64,000 bases of DNA from Marisediminitalea lipolytica (GTDB taxonomy: Bacteria; Pseudomonadota; Gammaproteobacteria; Enterobacterales; Alteromonadaceae), in the NCBI RefSeq assembly GCF_001758465.1, contig NZ_MJIC01000002.1:62001-126000 (forward strand). The letters run 5' to 3'. Below the pieces are notes generated by a model. The model searched no databases and was not told where the DNA came from. It was given only the letters and a program-made list of their open reading frames with translations. A program made the translations under genes and the position numbers. Shown here piece after piece: positions 26,699 to 34,921 of the stretch (its first letter is position 1; the number at the start of each line of letters is the position of its first letter).

Positions 26699-28264
26699 AT
26701 GCAGGACTTCGCCGCAGTCGTTCCACCGCTTATTGCTATCATTTGTGCGTTTACGACACGTCGCGTTATTTTATCTTTGTTGTTAGCTACCTTTTCGGGC
26801 GCGCTGCTACTGAATAACTTTCATCCGGTCGAATCACTTATTTCGCTGTTTGGCGAGGGTATATTCAAACAACTCACCGGTTCAAACTCACAAACGCTGA
26901 TCGTTATCACCATTATTGCCGGGTTTGTGTTTTTACTCGATTCATCCAATGCCATGCTGGCGTTTTCCAGTTGGATCCGCAATAAGGTAAAAAGTGCCAA
27001 AGGTTTGCAGTTAACCACCTTTTGCTCAGGCATCGCGATATTCTTTACTGATTCGGGCAACTCGCTCATTCTCGGGCCCGTGTTTCGGCCGCTGTACGAC
27101 AAATTCAAAATTTGCCGTCAGAAACTCGCGTATATCATCGACTCTACGTCTTCGCCGGTTTGCTCGCTTATTCCAATCATTTCCTGGGGCGTCACCATTC
27201 AGGCCAGTATTGTGGAAGGATTTAACAATGCCGAGTTATCCTGCCAGCAGTTAGCGGCCCACGGCATGACATTAAGCAATAGTGAGGGTTGCGAAATCGA
27301 CAGTCTCGGGGCCTATTTTCAGGTATTGCCCTATCAGCTTTATTCCATCCTTACGCTTATCGGCGTGGTCCTGGTGATTGTGCTTTCCAGCAACATTGGC
27401 AAAATGCGCAAAACCCAGCAGCTTTGCAGTAACGACACTATCGATTACGGTGACTTCGCGATTAACGCCGTTGAGCTATCACCGCAAACCCAACGGCACG
27501 GTGCGGCGCTGGTGATCAAGTCTCTGGGCACCTTATTCCTATCTTTAGCCTTTTTCTTCGGCTACTTTGTTATGACTAAAGGCAAGTTAGGCGGGCCGGA
27601 TATCCGCATTGCCCTCGCGATTTCCTATACCTTTGCCATTTTGGTCACCATCGGATTAATGGCGCGCTATCAAATCAGCGATGTGAACAGCAGCGTAAAA
27701 CAGTTTTTTGCTGGCATGGGGCGTATATTACCTATTTTAACCATGCTGATTCTGGCCTGGACCCTTGGCACTCAGATGAAAGCGCTGGAAACGAAAATCG
27801 TGTTAGCGAATCTGTTGTCAGGGCAGTTTGCAGTGTACCTGGTGGCCAGCATCATCTTTCTGCTCGGTGCGGTGCTCTCTTTTGCTACCGGGTCATCCTG
27901 GTCTACCTTTACCCTGTTTATACCCATTGTGGTGCCACTGGCCCTGCAAATCGATGCACCGGTCTTTGTGTGTATTGGCGCGGCTATTAGTGGCGCGTTG
28001 CTTGGCGATCACTGCTCTCCCATCTCTGATACCACAGTGCTTTCGTCAGGGGCTTCCGGTGTTGATCATATTTCTCATGTAGAAACTCAGTTACCTTACG
28101 CCCTCATTGTTGGTGGCGTTACCTTTACTGGCTTTATCTTAGCCTCGTCAGGTATGTCAGCCTGGTGGGTGCTCACTTGTTCTGTTATTTTACTCGCCCT
28201 CATTCTGGGCGGGCTTCATCAATTTTATAAGGTTAAAAATGCGTCCGATATTGTGGTTACGTAA
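26699..28264 (+). CDS. Na+/H+ antiporter NhaC-family protein
   Basis: 521-residue polytopic inner-membrane protein of the ion-transporter superfamily containing NhaC. Hydrophobic segments recur through the length (about 11-12 helices). The conserved FFTDSGNSLILGPVFRPL near residue 120 and LLGDHCSPISDTTVLSSGASG near 435-455 are the paired discontinuous-helix motifs of the family. Possible substrates include Na+, lactate/malate or amino acids, since this superfamily is broad. The ATG at 26699 is preferred over the TTG at 26696. Its 3' end overlaps the saccharopine dehydrogenase gene by 26 bp. Confidence 0.83.
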   Translation: MQDFAAVVPPLIAIICAFTTRRVILSLLLATFSGALLLNNFHPVESLISLFGEGIFKQLTGSNSQTLIVITIIAGFVFLLDSSNAMLAFSSWIRNKVKSAKGLQLTTFCSGIAIFFTDSGNSLILGPVFRPLYDKFKICRQKLAYIIDSTSSPVCSLIPIISWGVTIQASIVEGFNNAELSCQQLAAHGMTLSNSEGCEIDSLGAYFQVLPYQLYSILTLIGVVLVIVLSSNIGKMRKTQQLCSNDTIDYGDFAINAVELSPQTQRHGAALVIKSLGTLFLSLAFFFGYFVMTKGKLGGPDIRIALAISYTFAILVTIGLMARYQISDVNSSVKQFFAGMGRILPILTMLILAWTLGTQMKALETKIVLANLLSGQFAVYLVASIIFLLGAVLSFATGSSWSTFTLFIPIVVPLALQIDAPVFVCIGAAISGALLGDHCSPISDTTVLSSGASGVDHISHVETQLPYALIVGGVTFTGFILASSGMSAWWVLTCSVILLALILGGLHQFYKVKNASDIVVT

Positions 28265-29321
28265 AGAAATCAAAGCGGGTGAAAAGCGGGTTGCGCTGAC
28301 ACCTGGCCATTGTAAAACGCTGGTTGAGAACGGTTACGACGTTATAGTAGAAGCGTGCGGGAACCGCGTATTTGCCGATCAGGAGTATGCCGATGCGGGC
28401 GCTTCAATTACTACTGAATCCTTCTATCAGGCCCCTGAGCACGCCATTATTCTGGGCTTAAAAGAATTGCCTGAAAACACCCAGCCGCTAACGCATACGC
28501 ATATTTATTTTGCTCATGCGTATAAGCAGCAGGAAGAAGCAGAGTCTATTTTGCAGCGGTTTGACCAAGGCCAGGGGAAAATTTTCGACCTGGAGTTTCT
28601 GACCACACCGGATAACCGCCGTATTGCGGCGTTTGGTTACTGGGCCGGTTTTATTGGCGCAGCAATGGGTGTACTGGGTTATGCTCACTATAAGCAACAG
28701 AGTACACCGTTTCCGCCAGCCATTATCTTTGCGTCCAAACAGGAGCTCATCGATACGCTTAAGGCCAGATTAACCGATCTGCCAACCCCTGAAGCCATGG
28801 TAATGGGTGCGTTAGGTCGCTGTGGGACGGGTGCCAGTGATTTGTTCTCGGCATTAGCCATCCCTACCCTGAAATGGGACAAAGCCGAATACGACGCGGC
28901 ACAAAAGCCAATTGCCGAAATACTGCAGTGCGATATCTTTGTAAACTGCGTGCTGTTACAGGGCGAGAACTCACCGATGATTACCCGTGAGTCGTTAAAA
29001 CAAAACCAGCAACTGTCGATTATCTCGGATGTGAGCTGCGATCCTAACAGCCCCTTCAACCCCATCCCAGTATATGACCACATCACCAAGTTAGCGGCGC
29101 CTTTCATCGATATCGAAAGTGACAGTGAGCTGCCGGTGCATTTACAGGCCATCGATCACCTGCCCACCTTGCTACCGAAAGAGTCCAGCGAAGAATTCGC
29201 TAACGCTTTGTTCCCGCACCTTGTAGCCTTCTTAGATGCGTTAACTGCACAGGCTGAGCTGCCGGTTGTGTGGCAACGCGGGCTGGCTGAGTACGACAAA
29301 GCGCAGGCAAAACGAAAGTAG
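28239..29321 (+). CDS. saccharopine dehydrogenase (NAD+, L-lysine-forming), LYS1-like
   Basis: 360-residue protein resembling fungal Lys1: WLRKEIKAGEKRVALTPGHCKTLVENGYDVIVE at the N-terminus and IFDLEFLTTPDNRRIAAFGYWAGFIGAAMGVLGYA near residues 110-145 are the family landmarks shared with alanine dehydrogenase-type folds. GALGRCGTGASDL near 185-197 is the nucleotide-binding turn. In fungi the enzyme makes lysine and 2-oxoglutarate from saccharopine, and the reverse reaction is possible. The frame overlaps the antiporter gene by 26 bp, so the two are coupled. No second saccharopine enzyme is in the window. The link to the antiporter is unexplained. Confidence 0.85.
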   Translation: MRPILWLRKEIKAGEKRVALTPGHCKTLVENGYDVIVEACGNRVFADQEYADAGASITTESFYQAPEHAIILGLKELPENTQPLTHTHIYFAHAYKQQEEAESILQRFDQGQGKIFDLEFLTTPDNRRIAAFGYWAGFIGAAMGVLGYAHYKQQSTPFPPAIIFASKQELIDTLKARLTDLPTPEAMVMGALGRCGTGASDLFSALAIPTLKWDKAEYDAAQKPIAEILQCDIFVNCVLLQGENSPMITRESLKQNQQLSIISDVSCDPNSPFNPIPVYDHITKLAAPFIDIESDSELPVHLQAIDHLPTLLPKESSEEFANALFPHLVAFLDALTAQAELPVVWQRGLAEYDKAQAKRK

Positions 29322-29344
29322 ATACACCCTAGCAGGGCCTGCTC

Positions 29345-29388
29345 GCAATTCATCAATCGCGGAGCTTTTCTCGCGATTGATGAATTGC
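29345..29388. other. 17-bp perfect inverted repeat between convergent genes
   Basis: Arms 29345-29361 and 29372-29388 are exact reverse complements over 17 bp, with a ten-base loop. It lies between the stop of the saccharopine gene and the stop of the DUF3592 gene. No T-run on either strand, which makes it atypical as a Rho-independent terminator. Confidence 0.7.
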
Positions 29389-29396
29389 ACATGCTT

Positions 29397-29861
29397 TTAT
29401 TCAGGCGCTACCGGCTTATTGCGCCACAACCACCAGCGCGGAATACCCACTAAAAAACTGATAAACGCCACATAACCTAAAATACTCACCATCGGGCTGT
29501 ACAAGGCATAGCTTAATACCTGAGCCTGCGCCGGGTTATCTGCAGCATAGACTACTGTTAGTTCACTTCCTTGTTCGATCAGGCCTAAGCCGGAATACAC
29601 ATGGGCATTAGCCAATACCTGATAAACCTGACCGTTCACCTGATACTGCACCGATACTTCATGCAGTTCCGACTCTCTGGGTGCACCCACTCCCCGGATA
29701 TGTTCGATATAAACCTGTTTATCTACAACCTCACCCGTTGTGTAATGGCCGCTAACAAATCCCGCTATAACCTGCCAGCTCAGTAGTAACATCGTCAGCA
29801 CACATATCCATGCCGTAGCCAGGGTCATCTTAAGGTATTTACGTTTTTGAGCAGTCGCCAA
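29397..29861 (-). CDS. DUF3592 membrane protein
   Basis: 154-residue protein with a hydrophobic helix near residues 13-33 and a second near 122-140, separated by a beta-rich extracytoplasmic region (HEVSVQYQVNGQVYQVLANAHVYSGLGLIEQGSELTVVYAADNPAQAQVLS). This matches the DUF3592 layout. Function is not known. It is convergent with the saccharopine gene and divergent from ppnP, so it is a single-gene unit. Confidence 0.7.
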   Translation of the reverse strand: MATAQKRKYLKMTLATAWICVLTMLLLSWQVIAGFVSGHYTTGEVVDKQVYIEHIRGVGAPRESELHEVSVQYQVNGQVYQVLANAHVYSGLGLIEQGSELTVVYAADNPAQAQVLSYALYSPMVSILGYVAFISFLVGIPRWWLWRNKPVAPE

Positions 29862-29964
29862 AGCCAGCTCCCTGTTTCACTCGTTCTCATCTGACCGGAA
29901 ATATCGGGTTGCCGGTTTGATTTAATGTATAATACTGCTCGTTTTTTAGCTAACAGGAATCAAC

Positions 29965-30249
29965 ATGTCTTTAAGTGTAAACAGCTACTTCGACGATAAA
30001 GTAAAGTCCATCGCCTTTGAATCGGCCAACGGCCCATGTACTTCAGGGGTTATGCTGCCGGGTGAATATGTATTTTCAACCAGCAAGGATGAACTGATGA
30101 AAGTGGTTGAAGGCGAGTTAGTGGTTAAACTGCCTGGAGCAGAAGAGTTTATTTCGTTTAAAACCGGTAGCGAATTTAACGTTGCGGCTAATCAGTCTTT
30201 TGACGTGAAAGTAAGCACTACTACTGCTTACCTTTGCTTTTATAGCTAA
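29965..30249 (+). CDS. ppnP: pyrimidine/purine nucleoside phosphorylase
   Basis: 94-residue cupin-fold protein of the DUF1255/YaiE family, now named PpnP, which cleaves nucleosides with phosphate to ribose 1-phosphate and base. The family text is clear: VNSYFDDKVKSIAFES, TSGVMLPGEYVFSTSKDELMKVVEGELVVKLPG and FNVAANQSFDVKVSTTTAYLCFY. Full length. AACAGGA is the ribosome site. A TATAAT hexamer at 29928-29933, about 32 bp before the start, may be its -10 element, but no good -35 accompanies it. Confidence 0.93.
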   Translation: MSLSVNSYFDDKVKSIAFESANGPCTSGVMLPGEYVFSTSKDELMKVVEGELVVKLPGAEEFISFKTGSEFNVAANQSFDVKVSTTTAYLCFYS

Positions 30250-30261
30250 TTACCGCTATGG

Positions 30262-30291
30262 GTTCAGCGAGCAGCCAAACGCTCGCTGAAC
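30262..30291. other. 11-bp perfect stem-loop after ppnP
   Basis: GTTCAGCGAGC (30262-30272) pairs exactly with GCTCGCTGAAC (30281-30291) around an eight-base loop, 12 bp after the ppnP stop and 13 bp before the stop of the convergent hydrolase gene. No T-run follows on either strand. Confidence 0.6.
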
Positions 30292-30304
30292 TCTCAACAT
30301 CCCT

Positions 30305-31162
30305 TTACTGGTAGAGTGTTTTAATCCACTTCTCTTCGGTAATAAAGTTCCAGTTCCATTTTGCATATTGCTCAGGTAGTCCTTTTTCAATGGCTTGTTC
30401 TACCGTTAACGCTGCCGCTTTTTGTTTCCCTACCCAGGTTTTGGTTGCTTTAATCATCGCCAGAAAATTTTCATAGTCGGCTTTATTGGCCAGCGGGCCG
30501 TGGCCGGGAATGATTTTGGTTTTATCATCGATTTTGGTTAGCAGGGTTTCTACTGCTTTGATGTAACCATCGACTGTGCCTCCTGCACCTAAATCAATAT
30601 ACGGGAAGCGTTCGTTAAAGAATAAGTCACCGGTGTGCAGCACATTAGCTTGCTCAAACCACACTACGCTGTCGCCATCGGTGTGGCCATTGGCTAAATG
30701 AAAAACCTTAAGAGTTTCACCGTTAAAGTGAATTTTAATGCCGTCTTCAAAGGTGACTACCGGTAACGCCGCTTTATCGATAGAGTCATCGTTAGCTAAT
30801 CGGATTCGCACGTTCTCGTGGGCAAAAATCGTTGCGCCTTTGGTATCATGAAAAAACGCGTTACTGCCGGTGTGGTCACCGTGGTAATGGGTGTTAATCA
30901 CATAGCTGGGCGTTTCTGTAGCCAGCTTGCCCAGAGCGGCACTGATTTTAGGAGCCAACGGGGCGAACTGGTCATCTATGATCAGCACGCCGTCATCGCC
31001 GGCAGAAACGCCAATGTTACCGCCAGCGCCTTGCAGCATAAATGCGCTGCCGTTAAGCGGGGTAACGTTAATTTTGACTTCAGCAAACTGGTCCTGGGCA
31101 ACACTTTGTGTAGCCCACAACATAATGGTGGCGCTCACAGCACAACTGAACAATGATTTCAT
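30305..31162 (-). CDS. periplasmic metallo-beta-lactamase-fold hydrolase
   Basis: 285-residue MBL-fold protein with a signal peptide (cleavage near VAQ-DQ, residue 22). The zinc motif THYHGDHTG gives H92, H94, D96 and H97; further ligands are in NGHTDGD, HTGDLFF and PGHGPLAN. The sequence resembles the broad periplasmic MBL group that includes quinoprotein relay-like proteins more than true class B1 beta-lactamases, so a drug-resistance role should not be assumed. It is convergent with ppnP and separated by about 110 bp from the DUF1653 gene, which lies upstream of it on the same strand. Confidence 0.85.
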   Translation of the reverse strand: MKSLFSCAVSATIMLWATQSVAQDQFAEVKINVTPLNGSAFMLQGAGGNIGVSAGDDGVLIIDDQFAPLAPKISAALGKLATETPSYVINTHYHGDHTGSNAFFHDTKGATIFAHENVRIRLANDDSIDKAALPVVTFEDGIKIHFNGETLKVFHLANGHTDGDSVVWFEQANVLHTGDLFFNERFPYIDLGAGGTVDGYIKAVETLLTKIDDKTKIIPGHGPLANKADYENFLAMIKATKTWVGKQKAAALTVEQAIEKGLPEQYAKWNWNFITEEKWIKTLYQ

Positions 31163-31271
31163 TTTAACTACCTGTCGTTATAGCGTTTTCGTAATAACGG
31201 CAAACTGCACGTTAACGTATTTTGCCCTTTATAAGCGGTTCGGGACAATTAGGTTCAATTGTGCAGATAGA

Positions 31272-31502
31272 TTAGAGGCTGTCTTCGAGGGCTTTTTCAC
31301 CGAGAAACTGAAACCGGGCTACGCTGCGGCCATTAACTTTAACTTCTTCGGTAAACATAGAAAGAGGCCGAACCCACAGCGCGCCTTCGCCATAAAGTGG
31401 GCGGTACACTACCAGTTTGGTTTCATCTTCTGAATGAGTGGCAACGCCAATCACTTCGTAATTATTGCCTTTATAGTGTTGATAAATTCCCGGACTAATC
31501 AT
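31272..31502 (-). CDS. DUF1653 family protein
   Basis: 76-residue cytosolic protein with the family start MISPGIYQHYKGNNYEVIGVATHSEDE and the core VVYRPLYGEGALWVRPLSMFTEEV, characteristic of DUF1653. Function unknown. An AGGAAG ribosome site precedes the ATG. It is on the same strand as dinB, 79 bp downstream of that gene's stop, so it may be read from the SOS-controlled transcript, which is only inference. Confidence 0.85.
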   Translation of the reverse strand: MISPGIYQHYKGNNYEVIGVATHSEDETKLVVYRPLYGEGALWVRPLSMFTEEVKVNGRSVARFQFLGEKALEDSL

Positions 31503-31581
31503 TTTTAACTTCCTTTAACTAATGCGCAGTCAACATTTAAGCGTAGACCATTGCTGGCCAGTTGCCAGCGAATAACCGCAC

Positions 31582-32667
31582 TTATGCCTCAAAAGGCAGT
31601 TCTAACTGCTTGTTCTCGTCTTTTTCTGCCAGGCCAACCTGCAACCCCACTAAACGGATCCCGCGGCCATTGGCACGTTGATAAGCTTCCTGCAACAAGG
31701 GTTTAAATGCACTGCGATGAACACTAGGGTAACGGTGTTCTGCGGAGGTCAGCTGAAAGTCACTGAACTTTAACTTTACCCCCAGTGTGCGGATGTTGGG
31801 TGGGCGGCCACCATTATGCTTTTGCTGATGGGCCACCAGTCTTTCCTGCAGCGTAGTATACAGTTTATCGATAACCCCATCACAGTCTTCTATCGTGTGT
31901 ATGTCTTCACTGAGCGTGCGTTCAACGCCCACCGACTTACGTATCCGGTTGGTTTGCACCGGTCGTTCATCTATACCATGGGCACGGTCCCAAATTACCT
32001 GCCCAAACTTACCGAAACGTTTTTGTATTTCAGTCATGGGGTAGGCACGCACATCGGCACAGGTATGTAACCCAAGGTGACCGAGTTTTTGCACGGTAAC
32101 TTCGCCCACCCCGGGAATTTTTTTTAGCGGCATGGCTTTTACAAAGTCATCCAGCTTATCCGGGGTTATCACGCACAGGCCGTCTGGTTTGTTTTCGTCA
32201 CTGGCCACCTTGGCAACAAACTTACAGGGCGCAACGCCTGCTGATGCTGTCAGGTTGAGTTCGTTAGCAATTCGATAGCGAATTTCTTCGGCTATACGGG
32301 TAGCACTGCCCTGAAACAACGACGTGCCGGTTACATCCAGATAGGCTTCGTCGAGGGATAGCGGCTCAATCAGGTCGGTGTAATCAGCAAAGATGGCGCG
32401 GATTTTTTGCGATTCTTCCTGATATACCGACATCCGGCCTTTTATCAGCTTGAGGTTAGGGCAAAGCTTTAACGCATAAGCTGAGGCCATAGCAGAGCGC
32501 ACACCAAACTTTCTGGCGGGGTAGTTACAGGTGGCGATGACCCCCCTCCTGTCGCTGCTGCCGCCGATGGCAATGGGAATATTACGCAGGGTGGGGTTGT
32601 CACGCATTTCGACCGCGGCGTAAAAGCAATCCATATCCACATGTATTATTTTTCGTTGATTCGCCAC
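31582..32667 (-). CDS. dinB: DNA polymerase IV
   Basis: 361-residue Y-family translesion polymerase. HVDMDCFYAAVEMRD near residues 9-23 carries the first catalytic Asp, and SLDEAYLDVT near 102-111 the Asp-Glu pair. Helix-hairpin-helix text (KKIPGVGEVTVQKLGHLGLHTCADV) and the C-terminal little-finger domain follow. The C-terminal QLELPF segment fits a sliding-clamp (beta) binding motif. A LexA-box-like sequence lies 61-76 bp upstream of the start, in line with SOS control. Confidence 0.96.
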   Translation of the reverse strand: MANQRKIIHVDMDCFYAAVEMRDNPTLRNIPIAIGGSSDRRGVIATCNYPARKFGVRSAMASAYALKLCPNLKLIKGRMSVYQEESQKIRAIFADYTDLIEPLSLDEAYLDVTGTSLFQGSATRIAEEIRYRIANELNLTASAGVAPCKFVAKVASDENKPDGLCVITPDKLDDFVKAMPLKKIPGVGEVTVQKLGHLGLHTCADVRAYPMTEIQKRFGKFGQVIWDRAHGIDERPVQTNRIRKSVGVERTLSEDIHTIEDCDGVIDKLYTTLQERLVAHQQKHNGGRPPNIRTLGVKLKFSDFQLTSAEHRYPSVHRSAFKPLLQEAYQRANGRGIRLVGLQVGLAEKDENKQLELPFEA

Positions 32668-32727
32668 TTCGTTAAGCTCTGTTACCGATACACCAGATGT
32701 TGTTTTACCCCTTATCGCGCCATATTA

Positions 32728-32743
32728 CTGTATATTTAAACAG
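32728..32743 (-). promoter_or_regulatory. LexA (SOS) box upstream of dinB
   Basis: CTGTATATTTAAACAG fits the LexA consensus CTG-N10-CAG with an AT-rich centre, and TA precedes it as in the extended consensus. It lies 61-76 bp upstream of the dinB start and about 265 bp from the nearest end of the divergent transporter ORF. Assigned on motif and position only. Confidence 0.75.
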
Positions 32744-33056
32744 CCTTCCAGTATTCTGCTTGCACCTGATATCCAGAATAACTGTTGTCTACGACTAATA
32801 GCGCATATGCGCTTGTTAATTACATGTAAACAGCAAAAACGTGCCTGACAAAAATATCAGACTGACGTACCAGTCCATAAGTCGCAGAATACTTGTTAAT
32901 TTACGTTAATCATATGATTTTATGTGTAAAAACAAACCACCCAAATGTAATTATTTTGAAAAGAAATACACACCGAGTTAACACATGGGGCGTTTCTTTT
33001 GATTTAGGATGAATATCTCACCCGATGGAATAAACATTTGTTTGGAGTCAGTACCT
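32744..33056. other. AT-rich divergent gap, dinB / DUF3360
   Basis: Besides the LexA box this 390-bp divergent gap holds no gene. It contains small palindromes such as GCGCATATGCGC (about 32802-32813) and is rich in A/T near 32940-32970, as expected for promoters of the transporter gene. No convincing -35/-10 pair could be singled out. Confidence 0.35.
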
Positions 33057-34577
33057 ATGAGTACCAGCACAACGATGGACGATAAGGCAGATCATCCCGG
33101 CATTGCCCCGTCCGTAGACGATCCTCAGCATTCTGATTACGCTAGACAACACAAACCCAGCTCGGCTTTTGACAGCCGCGATGAGTACCTTGAACATGAA
33201 TTGCAAATCATGTCACCCAAGCGCTGGCGCGCCAACCTACCGTTCCGTGATTACCGTTTTGAATGGGAAGATACAATCCCGGCTATGGCAGGTACCATCG
33301 GTAAAATTGTTATGGTGGGTGCTATTGCGGCAACCTTTGCTGGCCCCTTAGGGCTGGGCGATGGCTTTATTTTAGAAAACGTGCGTTATGAACTGCTGTT
33401 AGTAGCTATTTTTATTGCTCTGTTTTCTGGTTTTATTTTACCCACAGCCAACCTGCCCGGTACCCACGGCCCGTTGATTCCGTTAATTCCAATCGTGGTA
33501 GCCGCAGGCGGACACCCTATGGCTTTTGGCCTGTTAATCGGTGTCTTCGGATTTTTGCTGGCTATCAGTAAAGGAGGGAGTCTGCTGGCCAGACTAACCA
33601 GTAAAGGCGTGTGCGGCGGCTTATTACTTTACTTAGGCTTTATAGGCACCACTTCCCAGGTTAAAAAGCTGTTTGCCTGGGCTGAAGGCATTGAGATGGC
33701 GCATATCGCGTTTATTATTATTTCCTGTACGATCGTGTTGTATGCTCTGCTTGAGCACTGGAAAAAGCGCTGGCTGGCCGTACCTTTAAGCTGTCTGTTG
33801 GGCGGCGGTCTGGCGTTTGCGCTGGGCGCACCGTTTGAATTCAACACGGCCCCGGGATTTCCTCATATGAGTCCATCCTACTGGTGGGGTGAAAGCACCG
33901 GCTGGATGTTAGGTTTACCTACCTTTGAAAGCTTTGTGGTGGTACTGCCCTTTGCCGTTCTGGCAGTAGCAATGTGGTCACCCGATTTTCTGGGTCATCA
34001 GGTTTTCCAAAAAATCAGCTATCCACCTAAAACCGAAAAAGTGCAAATGAATATCGACGATACCATGGTCAGTGCTTCGGCCCGCCAAATGGTAGGCTCG
34101 GTGATGGGCGGCGCTAACTTTACCTCTTCATGGGGTACTTACATTGTGCCTGCCGCCATTGCCAAACGCCCTATTCCTGCCGGGGCGTTACTGACTGCCC
34201 TGTTCTGCGTAATTGCGGCAATTTGGGGTTACCCGATGGATTTGGCCATCTGGCAACCGGTACTTTGTGTCGCATTGATTGTGGGCGTATTTATTCCGTT
34301 ACTGGAAGCGGGTATGGAAATGACCCGCGAGGGCAAAACCACCCAGTCAGCGGCTATCGTGGTGTTTTCATCGGCACTGGTTAATCCTGCGTTTGGCTGG
34401 TCACTCACTATGTTACTGGATAACCTGGGCCTCATTGGCTGTAAGGAACGCAGCGCCGAGCTGACGAGCATGAGCCGCTGGATAGTGCCTGGCATCATGT
34501 TTGCCGTACTTACTACCGTTATGGCGCTGGTTGGCCTGTTACCAGGCCTGCCAGCAATCCTGAGTAGCTTCAGATAA
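33057..34577 (+). CDS. DUF3360 family membrane transporter
   Basis: 506-residue polytopic protein. After a hydrophilic N-terminal tail of about 65 residues come repeated hydrophobic helices (about 12). Text such as LPTANLPGTHGPLIPLIPIVVAAGGHPMAFGLLIG and MGGANFTSSWGTYIVPAAIAKRPIPAGALL is typical of DUF3360, which is related to sulfate-permease/nucleobase carriers. Substrate is unknown. The ATG at 33057 follows GGAG; an in-frame ATG at 33009 with a weaker site is possible and would add 16 residues. It ends at a strong shared terminator. Confidence 0.82.
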   Translation: MSTSTTMDDKADHPGIAPSVDDPQHSDYARQHKPSSAFDSRDEYLEHELQIMSPKRWRANLPFRDYRFEWEDTIPAMAGTIGKIVMVGAIAATFAGPLGLGDGFILENVRYELLLVAIFIALFSGFILPTANLPGTHGPLIPLIPIVVAAGGHPMAFGLLIGVFGFLLAISKGGSLLARLTSKGVCGGLLLYLGFIGTTSQVKKLFAWAEGIEMAHIAFIIISCTIVLYALLEHWKKRWLAVPLSCLLGGGLAFALGAPFEFNTAPGFPHMSPSYWWGESTGWMLGLPTFESFVVVLPFAVLAVAMWSPDFLGHQVFQKISYPPKTEKVQMNIDDTMVSASARQMVGSVMGGANFTSSWGTYIVPAAIAKRPIPAGALLTALFCVIAAIWGYPMDLAIWQPVLCVALIVGVFIPLLEAGMEMTREGKTTQSAAIVVFSSALVNPAFGWSLTMLLDNLGLIGCKERSAELTSMSRWIVPGIMFAVLTTVMALVGLLPGLPAILSSFR

Positions 34578-34593
34578 AGCTGACTTCATAATT

Positions 34594-34630
34594 AAAAAGC
34601 CCCGTGCAGCGATACTGACGGGGCTTTTTT
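34594..34630. terminator. bidirectional terminator, DUF3360 / nqrM
   Basis: AAAAAGCCCCGT (34594-34605) pairs with ACGGGGCTTTTT (34618-34629). A T-run follows on the plus strand and the A-run makes one for the minus strand, so it can end both the transporter transcript and the convergent nqrM transcript. Confidence 0.88.
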
Positions 34631-34659
34631 AATGTTTGGATTTTAGCATTTAACACTAA

Positions 34660-34893
34660 TCAGATAATCCGGTCTTTGTCCCACTCTTTAAGCTTTTCCT
34701 GACGCGCGGCTTCTTTCTCCATGCGCGCTTTTTTGCGGTCACAGGGCTCCGGGCAATCGCAGGCTTTTTCTATGCCCAGCGCGCCAAGGCCTCCGCAGCT
34801 TCCCGAGATGCTTTTCTTCTGCAAAATGTAGCCAATAGCCATTGCTGCAACCATTACCAGAAAAAACACGAAGGCTAAAATAAAAGTACTCAT
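34660..34893 (-). CDS. nqrM: Na+-NQR maturation protein NqrM
   Basis: 77-residue protein with one N-terminal membrane helix (LAFVFFLVMVAAMAIGYILQ) and a cysteine-rich tail, SGSCGGLGALGIEKACDCPEPCDRK, with four cysteines. This matches NqrM (DUF539), needed for assembly of the iron centre between NqrD and NqrE. It lies 28 bp downstream of apbE and just after the nqr operon, the usual place for this gene. Confidence 0.92.
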   Translation of the reverse strand: MSTFILAFVFFLVMVAAMAIGYILQKKSISGSCGGLGALGIEKACDCPEPCDRKKARMEKEAARQEKLKEWDKDRII

Positions 34894-34921
34894 TGTTAAT
34901 TAAACCTCTGCGCTTAGCGCA

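Noticed and set aside
30305-31162. Class B1 metallo-beta-lactamase (drug resistance)
   Set aside because: It has the HxHxDH zinc motif shared by the entire superfamily but no specific B1 features could be recognised.
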